NCBI GenBank assembly: GCA_000434735.1
Contig: FR881275.1
Span: 10,760-42,646 of the forward strand
DNA from: Bacteroides sp. CAG:530
GTDB taxonomy: Bacteria; Bacteroidota; Bacteroidia; Bacteroidales; Bacteroidaceae
DNA length: 31,887 bases
Direction: 5' to 3'
How positions within the stretch are numbered: position 1 is the stretch's first letter; each line of letters begins with the position of its first letter. Of this stretch, positions 24,436-31,138 are shown piece after piece. Under the pieces are notes generated by a model that ran no database searches, had not been told where the DNA came from, and was given only the letters and a program-made list of their open reading frames with translations. The position numbers were made by a program, and so were the translations under genes.

Positions 24436-25158
24436 TTACCATACCATAACGGGCATAGAGTCTTTAAACTTGCCCCACATTACGGGATGTTGTTCGTCGT
24501 TAGAAAGTTTTTTAACTTCTTTACTTACATAGTTGAATAATTCTTTTGCTGTGATAGTGCGGTTCTTGTCGGCATCAGCACCTCCGCGCAGTCCGTTCTG
24601 TAGGGCTGTGGTAAAGAAACCGTTGGCCAGGAATGGCGATTCTAGTGATGTCTCGTTGTCTCTTGATGAGAGGAACAACATTACATTGGCATTCGAGTTA
24701 GAAGAACCGCTTCCGTTCTTGTTCTCGCGCATCTGGCCCGAGAAGCAAGCGTCGGCAAATATCATTTTGTTGAGCGACTGACTCAATGACATAGCTTTAC
24801 GCACTTCACCGTAAGTAAGCTCTTCGTCGTTATGACAAACGAATCCTCCGGGATATCCGTGACCGCTGAAATAGAATACCACGATATCCTTTTTACCGGC
24901 TTTGGCGAATTGTTTTTTGATATTCGATAAGATTGAGCTTTTAGTAGCCTTAGAGTCGGTAAGCAATACTGTGCTGGCTTTTTTATTCTTCTGATAGAGC
25001 CAACATACTTTCTTGGCGTCTTTAGCCGGTAGCCTCAAGTCGTGATCGTTGCCCGGATAATCTGATATCCCAGCTGCTACCAAATAGATTTTCTGAGCGT
25101 ATGCTCCTGAAAATAACAGGAGCATACATATCAATGAAGCAAACAGTCTTTTCATCAT
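24436..25158 (-). CDS. Exported caspase-fold (C14) protease with EF-hand-like loop
   Basis: The 240-residue protein has a cleavable signal peptide (residues 1-21, cut likely at AYA-QK) and a caspase/metacaspase fold. The catalytic dyad is His100 in FYFSGHGYPGG and Cys138 in FADACFSGQM; an early AAGISDY and CxxLY pattern also fit. Residues 194-205 (DADKNRTITAKE) follow the 12-position EF-hand loop, so calcium could control it, as in many metacaspases. It ends in EQHPVMWG. The predicted site is the periplasm or the cell surface, unusual for a caspase encoded among cytoplasmic signalling genes. ATG codons at residues 1 and 2 are equivalent starts. Confidence 0.92.
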   Translation of the reverse strand: MMKRLFASLICMLLLFSGAYAQKIYLVAAGISDYPGNDHDLRLPAKDAKKVCWLYQKNKKASTVLLTDSKATKSSILSNIKKQFAKAGKKDIVVFYFSGHGYPGGFVCHNDEELTYGEVRKAMSLSQSLNKMIFADACFSGQMRENKNGSGSSNSNANVMLFLSSRDNETSLESPFLANGFFTTALQNGLRGGADADKNRTITAKELFNYVSKEVKKLSNDEQHPVMWGKFKDSMPVMVW

Positions 25159-25182
25159 GATGATAAATTTTGGTAGTTTGCG

Positions 25183-26169
25183 TTAAGCGTTAAATTCTGA
25201 AGGATTAGCGTCGTTAATGTAATCAGGCTGATTGTTTTGTGCCAGATAGTCACCGTTTTGCATAGCCGATTGCTGCTGCAGGCTTGCCACAGAAAGGTTC
25301 TGATCTGTGATGTCGTATACTTCATCACTTGTTATCACGCCGTCGCCATTATCATCGTGCATAAGGATGTCGAACTGTCCGTTTTGGTTAACGTCTACTA
25401 CGTATACATCATCACCTTGTTGCTGCAGATGTCCTATGGTTACCTGTGAGCCGTCTTCCAAAGTCTCGTTAGATACTCCTAGAATCTGAACTTCGGCTTC
25501 TTGTTGTTCGTGGCTAACGTTTATTATTTGCGGTTCTTCAGGGTCTACATTCAGTTCCGGTTCCTGAGGATCGACAGTTGCTACAGGTTCTTCTTGCTGA
25601 TGTCCTACGCCTCCATAATTAATATGTCTGCCGAATTCAGCCTGTTCCTCTGGAGTCATCTTGTCCCATTCGTCGGCATAATAAGTACCGTATACGCCAC
25701 CGTGCCATTCGAATACGCCGCCGGGACCAACTTCTTGGCGTGCTGCCGCAAACGCTTCGCCAAAGCTCATGTCATCGTTTACGGTAGGTGCCACTGGCAA
25801 ATCTTCTACAGTGATATCCGGATTGTTGGGCAGCGGAGTTATGTTATGGTCGTCATCTTCGTCTTTCTTAGGAGCGTCCGGATCATTAAGAGCGCTTGCC
25901 GAGCCAGACAGTATAACACCTCCGGATCCTAATACGATACCTGCTACCCCGCCCATTACAACTTTCTTCCAACCGCTTTTCTGCTGAGGCACTTCATTGT
26001 ACTCTTTATCATCACGGAATGCTGGATTAGTGTCTTCATCGTCGTCGTACATAGTATCATCAGTCTCTTTGTCGTTCAACAATGTTTCTTCGTCTTTAAC
26101 TACAGTATCTTCATTGTTATTATAGTTGGCTGATCTGTTCACCATTGTTTCGTCATCTAAATTTTTCAT
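25183..26169 (-). CDS. Single-span membrane protein with acidic Thr-rich N-terminus and EF-hand-like loop
   Basis: In the 328-residue protein of unknown function, residues 1-66 are acidic and carry five Thr in similar settings (DETMV, EDTVV, EETLL, DDTMY, EDTNP). A membrane span follows at about 68-94, so this tail should face the kinases in the cytoplasm. The outer part has a conserved-looking block at 134-170 (SFGEAFAAARQEVGPGGVFE, then WHGGVYGTYY), Glu/Pro-rich spacers and a C-terminal region with VQILGVSN, VVDVNQNGQFD and an EF-hand loop at 272-283 (DDNGDGVITSDE). The last residues NDANPSEFNA resemble part of the next protein. It shares plan and motifs with the proteins at 26205 and 26807. 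Confidence 0.88.
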   Translation of the reverse strand: MKNLDDETMVNRSANYNNNEDTVVKDEETLLNDKETDDTMYDDDEDTNPAFRDDKEYNEVPQQKSGWKKVVMGGVAGIVLGSGGVILSGSASALNDPDAPKKDEDDDHNITPLPNNPDITVEDLPVAPTVNDDMSFGEAFAAARQEVGPGGVFEWHGGVYGTYYADEWDKMTPEEQAEFGRHINYGGVGHQQEEPVATVDPQEPELNVDPEEPQIINVSHEQQEAEVQILGVSNETLEDGSQVTIGHLQQQGDDVYVVDVNQNGQFDILMHDDNGDGVITSDEVYDITDQNLSVASLQQQSAMQNGDYLAQNNQPDYINDANPSEFNA

Positions 26170-26204
26170 AATAGTGGGTATTTATGGGTTTATATTTTCT
26201 TTGT

Positions 26205-26792
26205 TTATACAAATTGAGTTCCGAAAGAGTCGTCCATTCCAAGTGGATTTGCGTCGTTGCTGTGTGGATCATAATCGCCAGGAGTGCTGGTGTCAAAGAT
26301 TTCGAAATGATCAGAGTGATCTGTTTCGTTACCGTAATTGTCGTCAGTGTAACAATCTTCAGATTCTATAGCATCCTCACCATAATTAGGCGATACGTCG
26401 ATAATCATATCATCGTTAGCTTCTATATGCACTTCCGCTGTATAACTATCTGTGCCATCTATTCCTAAAATCTCCACATCGTCTTCATGCTCGTTAGATT
26501 GTGGCACGTCTACATCTCCCGCATCCGCCAGAGTAGAAGGATTATGCTGATGTTGCTGATGCTGTTGCTGATTTTGATTCTGCTGCACGGGTGATTGTTC
26601 ATGGCTTTCTTCTTTATCAGCTTTCTGTTCAGCTTTTTCCTCTTCTTCGTTGCCTATCATTCCGGATGCCCATAATGCAGCAGCCATTCCAGCGGCACCA
26701 GCCACAGCGCCTGCTGCCGCTGATTTAGCTTTCTCTGTTTCCATATCGACTTTCGGTTTTTGCGAAAAGTCATTAGCTCCGTTCTCTTTCAT
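26205..26792 (-). CDS. Single-span acidic membrane protein, paralogue of its neighbours
   Basis: The 195-residue protein of unknown function has a short N-terminal tail, a small-residue membrane span at about 24-47 (AGAVAGAAGMAAALWAS), a Gln/His-rich low-complexity stretch (about 65-85) and an acidic outer domain. VEILGIDG and DANPLGMDDSFG correspond to VQILGVSN and NDANPSEFNA in the adjacent 328-residue protein, so the two are diverged paralogues, but no full EF-hand loop remains here. It lies 14 bp after the gene at 26807 and 35 bp before the one at 25183, in the same operon. Confidence 0.82.
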   Translation of the reverse strand: MKENGANDFSQKPKVDMETEKAKSAAAGAVAGAAGMAAALWASGMIGNEEEEKAEQKADKEESHEQSPVQQNQNQQQHQQHQHNPSTLADAGDVDVPQSNEHEDDVEILGIDGTDSYTAEVHIEANDDMIIDVSPNYGEDAIESEDCYTDDNYGNETDHSDHFEIFDTSTPGDYDPHSNDANPLGMDDSFGTQFV

Positions 26793-26806
26793 GTCGTTAT
26801 AGTTTT

Positions 26807-27406
26807 TTATGCCAAATATCCGTTTACGTCTCCGTGGTTGTTATAGTCGTTTTGGGCTATCGGGTCATATACATCTGGAGTAGGTGTAGCCACATTAGCT
26901 TCCAGTTCGGCCATGTTTACATAACATTCTATAGGAGAAACTTCATTTTGGTCTATCACACCGTTACCATCCCAATCGGCTATCAGAGCGTCGGCAGTAC
27001 CGTCGCGGTCTATATCTACAATGGCAGCTGTTGTTCCATTGACATCAACTATCGCCACATCCATTAAGTTGCCATCTTCGCCAGGTATAGTTTCGTAAGA
27101 AAGAACTGTAACAAACTGTTCTTCTTCCGGGCCTGGTGTAGGTCCAGGAACGGGGATTGGATCCTGTTCTGGAGTTGGCTTAGGTTCTGGTTCTGGAGTC
27201 GGCTCCGGGTCTGGTACCGGTATTGGCTGAGGCTCAGGTTCCGGAGTCTGGTCTACATCAACATCGCCATGCAGCGTATCTGCCAAAGCACTTGTGCCAG
27301 ATGCACCGATAACGGCACCTACCGCCATGCTAACACCAACTTTCCAATTATCATTTTTAGTATTCTTGTTGTTCTGATCTAAGTTCAAGTTTTCTTCTGT
27401 TTTCAT
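26807..27406 (-). CDS. Single-span membrane protein with Pro/Glu linker and EF-hand-like loops
   Basis: The 199-residue protein of unknown function is the first gene of the operon. I start it at the ATG at 27404-27406 (MKTEENLN); an upstream frame to 27445 would pass into the promoter. A polar tail (1-20) is followed by a membrane span (21-41), a rigid linker of alternating Pro, Glu and Asp (about 55-95), and a domain with AIVDVNG, VDIDRDGTAD (131-139) and an EF-hand loop DWDGNGVIDQNE (144-155). The repeat of D-x-D-x-D/N-G is expected to bind calcium. The linker would hold the domain away from the membrane, into or across the periplasm. Confidence 0.86.
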   Translation of the reverse strand: MKTEENLNLDQNNKNTKNDNWKVGVSMAVGAVIGASGTSALADTLHGDVDVDQTPEPEPQPIPVPDPEPTPEPEPKPTPEQDPIPVPGPTPGPEEEQFVTVLSYETIPGEDGNLMDVAIVDVNGTTAAIVDIDRDGTADALIADWDGNGVIDQNEVSPIECYVNMAELEANVATPTPDVYDPIAQNDYNNHGDVNGYLA

Positions 27407-27442
27407 ATGGCTTATAAGTTTAATAGGTTTTTGTTTCTGATG

Positions 27443-27473
27443 CAAATGTATTCAGCTTTAATGTCTTGGCAAA
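27443..27473 (-). promoter_or_regulatory. Full promoter of the phospho-signalling operon
   Basis: On minus, TTTG (27470-27473) and TACATTTG (27443-27450) are 19 bp apart, an exact consensus match. Transcription should begin near 27436, about 30 nt before the ATG at 27406. All eight genes down to 19520 follow with gaps of 6-35 bp and no visible terminator. Confidence 0.78.
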
Positions 27474-27549
27474 ACAATTAAAGGCATACTACACGAAACC
27501 CCCAGTTTACTGTACGAAATGTCTGTTTTGACCAAACATCTTCATTTTG

Positions 27550-28257
27550 TTATTCTTCGGTGTATTTGGCGTTACACTGATAACATCCTTTTGTCTTGCG
27601 CAAGTCGCTGTAAGGGCTATATCCCAAAAAACGACGGCATTTTGGGTTAGGGCAAACATAATCCTCGTGGAACTTCTTATCTAAGTCGGCCATATAGCGC
27701 GGAGCCTCTTCCGACTGCTTATAACGTATTACAAAGAAGTATATACCCAGTACCAAAGCTATCAGATACAGCACAACACGCAGGCCGAGAGGAATTCCTG
27801 GAATAAATCCGCAGGCGATTGAAAGCATAGAGATGATTCCCACTACCGACTGTACGCTGGCCGATTTACGTTCCTTTATCTGAAACTGCAGCTTTTTATC
27901 GTTATACTCATCCCACACGCGCTGTAGCGGAAGGATAGAGAACGTTTGCGGCATTTCTTTTCCGGTTACGCTTTCTATGATTTCTTTTTGGTTGATTCTA
28001 AAATGCTCCGGACCCAACTCTACGCGGTCTGAAAATGTGATGTGTTTGGATTCTATCGCCACCCCGTTCACTAAAGTACAGTTCTCAGGCTTCAGGTTTA
28101 TTATGGTGCAGTTGCCCTGTGCGTCAACGCTGAGCTTACAGTGCTGTCTGCTTACCGATTTTGGCACACTGCCCGGATTGCCTAAAAACTTCTCTAGATT
28201 ATAGCCACTGATGTGCAGGCGCGATGAGCCCGATTCTCTTCCTATTATTACTTCCAT
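27550..28257 (-). CDS. FHA-domain membrane protein with C-terminal zinc ribbon
   Basis: The 235-residue protein begins directly with an FHA domain (1-95): IIGRES (Gly6, Arg7), SVSRQH (34-39) and LVNG (62-65) are the phosphothreonine pocket. A basic segment leads to two close membrane spans (about 134-178). The C-terminus (about 200-235) is a zinc ribbon with CPNPKCRR and CYQC. Both ends should be cytoplasmic. The order is the mirror image of the FHA protein at 23796 (ribbon first, then FHA, soluble). It probably recruits phosphorylated partners to the membrane. It is upstream of the operon promoter and may be transcribed with the LytTR gene 89 bp upstream. Confidence 0.9.
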   Translation of the reverse strand: MEVIIGRESGSSRLHISGYNLEKFLGNPGSVPKSVSRQHCKLSVDAQGNCTIINLKPENCTLVNGVAIESKHITFSDRVELGPEHFRINQKEIIESVTGKEMPQTFSILPLQRVWDEYNDKKLQFQIKERKSASVQSVVGIISMLSIACGFIPGIPLGLRVVLYLIALVLGIYFFVIRYKQSEEAPRYMADLDKKFHEDYVCPNPKCRRFLGYSPYSDLRKTKGCYQCNAKYTEE

Positions 28258-28346
28258 GCTTTTTAGTTATAAAATGGTTTTAATGGCTGTAAATTTATAA
28301 AATATTCATTAAACCCTTTTATGAATGTTAATAATTTCGCTCTGAA

Positions 28347-28712
28347 TCAGTCTCTGCCTTTTAGATACAGATCTTTCAGCTTCTTCAGAGCGTCTTTCGA
28401 TACTTCAATTTGAAAAGCGAATGTGCTATAGTCGCTCAGCACCAGTCGCTGTTTCAGCACGTTTATCTGAAATACGTAATTCAGGTTGATGATATATCTC
28501 TTTCCGATGCGTGCAAAACACTGAGCTTTGTCTTTCATTTTAGCCGCTAATGCCTTCTCCGTTTGCGACAGATTCATAGCGATAGGGCATCGCATCTTGT
28601 TGGTAAGTATCACATAAGTATAGTTTCCGTCCGATTCAAAATAGACGATTTTTGATACGTCAATGCGCAATAGTTCATCGCGCGAATTGAAGAAAAGATA
28701 ATTGGTAATCAT
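28347..28712 (-). CDS. Stand-alone LytTR DNA-binding protein
   Basis: The 121-residue protein is a LytTR domain with no receiver: KIVYFESDGNYTYVILTN, the middle CFARIGKRYIINLNYVFQIN and a closing SKDALKKLKDLYL match the domain from end to end. Without a receiver it cannot be controlled by a histidine kinase in the usual way; control by amount, by a partner or by Ser/Thr phosphorylation is possible. It is the first gene of the region and points toward the phospho-signalling genes, so it may regulate them. The likely promoter is TAACTTTG at 28741-28748 on minus. Confidence 0.9.
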   Translation of the reverse strand: MITNYLFFNSRDELLRIDVSKIVYFESDGNYTYVILTNKMRCPIAMNLSQTEKALAAKMKDKAQCFARIGKRYIINLNYVFQINVLKQRLVLSDYSTFAFQIEVSKDALKKLKDLYLKGRD

Positions 28713-29036
28713 ACTATCTAGTTTTAAGTAATTAGTAATGCAAAGTTATCTTTTTTAACTTATGATATTGTTTTGTAATGCTTAATGACGGTGGCTGTAA
28801 GACCATTACAGAAGCTTAAGATGGATAAAGTGCCAAAATTAATGGTTGAAATATTCATTTCTTAGGTTAGAAATAAATGTTAAATAATAAAAAATAAAGA
28901 TTATTCGTGCGCTGAGGTCCGTGTAACGCCATCTCATAAAGCCCTAAAAAGGGAAAAGTGCGGCATGTTTTGTCATTAGCCCATTAAATATTTATATTTG
29001 CAGCATAATAAACGAAATGAAAACATAAGACAAACT
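28713..29036. promoter_or_regulatory. Divergent promoter region between the LytTR and amylase genes
   Basis: No gene is visible in these 324 bp. The LytTR side has TAACTTTG (28741-28748, minus). The amylase side has TTTG (28969-28972) and TATATTTG (28993-29000), 20 bp apart. A perfect 12-bp palindrome with AAAA centre, CCCTAAAAAGGG (28942-28953), lies about 15 bp ahead of the amylase -33 element and is a candidate operator. Confidence 0.65.
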
Positions 29037-30734
29037 ATGGAAGCAAATAATAAAATAGTTATTTATCAAATATTCACTCGCTTGTTTGGCAATGAGGAAG
29101 TGCGTAATGAGTACAACGGCACCATAGAGCAGAACGGCTGCGGAAAGATGGACGATATTACCAATCAGGCTTTACACGACATTAAGAAGCTTGGAGCTAC
29201 ACACGTGTGGTACACCGGAGTTATTGCCCACGCTTCGCAGACCGATTACTCGGCTTACGGTATGCCAGCCAATCATCCGTCGGTAGTGAAGGGAAAAGCC
29301 GGCTCACCGTATGCCATCCGCGATTATTATGATATCGACCCCGATTTGGCGGTAGATGTGGAAAAGCGAATGGAAGAATTCGAGAAGTTGGTTAAGCGTA
29401 CACACGATAACGGATTGAAGGTAATAATAGATTTCGTGCCTAATCATGTGGCTCGTCAGTATCACTCTATAGTTAAGCCTCTAGGTGTGCACGATTTGGG
29501 TGCCGACGACGATAATACAAAAGCTTTCTCGCCCGACAATAATTTCTATTACGTGCCCGGCACTCAGCTTGGGGGAGAGGTTGACCTTAACGACCCGGTG
29601 CATGGCATGTACATTGAAAAGCCCGCCAAGGCTACCGGTAACAACCGCTTCGACGCATGGCCCAACAAGAACGATTGGTACGAAACCGTGAAGCTGAATT
29701 ATGGCGTAGACTATATGAACAATACAGGAAACCACTTTGACCCGGTGCCCGACACTTGGAAGAAGATGCGCGACATACTGCTGTTCTGGTCGTCTAAAGG
29801 CATCGACGGTTTCCGTTGCGACATGGCAGAGATGGTGCCGTGCGAGTTCTGGGGATGGGTAATTCCGCAGATCAAACAGAAACATGCCAAGCTGACTTTC
29901 ATAGCCGAAGTATATAACCCCAACGAATACAGAAACTACATCCATAACGGCCACTTTGATTACTTATATGATAAGGTGGGACTCTATGACACCCTCAGAG
30001 CGTTGACTTGCGGATACGCTTCGGCCACAGCCATCACCGGATGCTGGCAGAGCGTGAACGACATCCAGAGCCACATGCTTAACTTCCTTGAGAATCACGA
30101 CGAGCAGCGCATCGCTTCAGAATTCTTTGCCGGCGATGCACGCAAGGCACTACCTGCACTGATTGTTTCGGCTTGCATGAATACCAACCCGATGATGATT
30201 TACTTCGGTCAGGAACTTGGCGAGCCTGGCATGGATAGCGAGGGATTCAGCGGAAGAGACGGACGCACCACAATATTCGATTACTGGAGCGTAGACAGCA
30301 TTCGTCGTTGGAGCAATCACGGACGTTACAACCTGCACTTGCTTAATGACCAGGAGAAAGAATTGCGTCATTTCTATCAAACCGTACTTACACTGTGCAA
30401 CAAAGAGAAAGCCATCTCTAAAGGCGAGTTTTTCGATTTGATGTACGTAAACAGCGACGGATGGATGATGAACCCGCATCGCCAGTACGTATTTATGCGT
30501 AAGTGCGACGATGAGATTCTGCTTATTATCACCAACTTCGACAGCATACCTGTAAATGTATCTGTAAATATTCCGCAGCATGCTTTCGATTTCTGGGGAA
30601 TGCGTCAGTACCTCGAAATCAAATCGAGAGATTTGTTGACCGGCAAGTCAGAAAAGATAGCGTTCTGTGCTGATAAACCGGTAGTAACAGATGTTCCTGC
30701 TTACGGTGGAAAGATTCTTAAGATTAAGTTGTAA
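29037..30734 (+). CDS. Cytoplasmic GH13 alpha-amylase-family glycosidase
   Basis: The 565-residue protein has no signal peptide, so it acts on internal glucans or imported maltodextrins. The four GH13 regions are complete: DFVPNH, GFRCDMAEM with the nucleophile Asp262, FIAEVYNP with the acid Glu291, and ENHDEQR with Asp355. A C-terminal beta domain (about 480-565) follows. I set the start at the ATG at 29037: the frame extends to a TTG at 28998, but that lies inside the -7 element at 28993-29000. Exact specificity (alpha-1,4 hydrolysis versus transglycosylation) cannot be read from motifs. A terminator follows 24 bp after the stop. Confidence 0.93.
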   Translation: MEANNKIVIYQIFTRLFGNEEVRNEYNGTIEQNGCGKMDDITNQALHDIKKLGATHVWYTGVIAHASQTDYSAYGMPANHPSVVKGKAGSPYAIRDYYDIDPDLAVDVEKRMEEFEKLVKRTHDNGLKVIIDFVPNHVARQYHSIVKPLGVHDLGADDDNTKAFSPDNNFYYVPGTQLGGEVDLNDPVHGMYIEKPAKATGNNRFDAWPNKNDWYETVKLNYGVDYMNNTGNHFDPVPDTWKKMRDILLFWSSKGIDGFRCDMAEMVPCEFWGWVIPQIKQKHAKLTFIAEVYNPNEYRNYIHNGHFDYLYDKVGLYDTLRALTCGYASATAITGCWQSVNDIQSHMLNFLENHDEQRIASEFFAGDARKALPALIVSACMNTNPMMIYFGQELGEPGMDSEGFSGRDGRTTIFDYWSVDSIRRWSNHGRYNLHLLNDQEKELRHFYQTVLTLCNKEKAISKGEFFDLMYVNSDGWMMNPHRQYVFMRKCDDEILLIITNFDSIPVNVSVNIPQHAFDFWGMRQYLEIKSRDLLTGKSEKIAFCADKPVVTDVPAYGGKILKIKL

Positions 30735-31138
30735 TAGTTTAAATAACTACCGTTTTATGTAAAAAGTTACGGAGAATGTATATAATCTCCGTAACTTTTT
30801 ACGTTTTAATATTAAAAGAAATCTTAACCCAAAAGGCGAATAAACAGTGAGGGGGCTTAGTCTTTATGGAAACGCAGTAAGCTTATCCGCTATGTTAGCA
30901 TAATATACTTATAATTCTCTTAGATTAATTAATAACACTAAAAACGAGAATCTTCACCTAAATTGCAGAATAACTACCTAAATATTATATCTTTAATGGT
31001 CACTTTCGGCTTTATTCATACATAAAAGAGAAAAGAACAATGAGAATATAATAGGAGAATATATCTTCATGGCTGAAAGCGACTCAGGCTGGAGATTTAA
31101 TGAATATATAAAAAGGAATAAAAACGTAGGAACATATT
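30735..31138. other. Gene-free 404-bp region between the amylase and ADP-ribosylglycohydrolase genes
   Basis: After the amylase terminator (30759-30802) the sequence is AT-rich, broken by stops in all frames and shows no protein motif. TATCTTTA at 30988-30995 is a one-mismatch -7 candidate for the right-hand gene. A 30-codon open frame at 31069-31161 overlaps the start of that gene; I see no support for it as a gene. Confidence 0.55.
30759..30802 (+). terminator. Intrinsic terminator after the amylase gene
   Basis: A perfect 17-bp stem (30759-30775 against 30786-30802, GTAAAAAGTTACGGAGA and its complement) has a 10-nt loop. It carries A5 in the 5' arm and T5 in the 3' arm, followed by GTTTTAAT. 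The symmetric tract could also stop transcription from the other side. Confidence 0.88.

Noticed and set aside
27127..27245. Possible tandem DNA repeat in the Pro/Glu linker region
   Set aside because: The repetition follows from the low-complexity Pro-Glu-Pro coding and has no fixed base-level period, so I treat it as a protein linker.
19520..28712. Type VI secretion regulatory locus (PpkA/PppA/Fha-like)
   Set aside because: Kinase, phosphatase and FHA are present, but no secretion structural gene is in the window.
28998..29036. Upstream TTG start for the amylase gene
   Set aside because: The TTG lies in the -7 promoter element, so it would not be in the mRNA; the next ATG gives a normal N-terminus.
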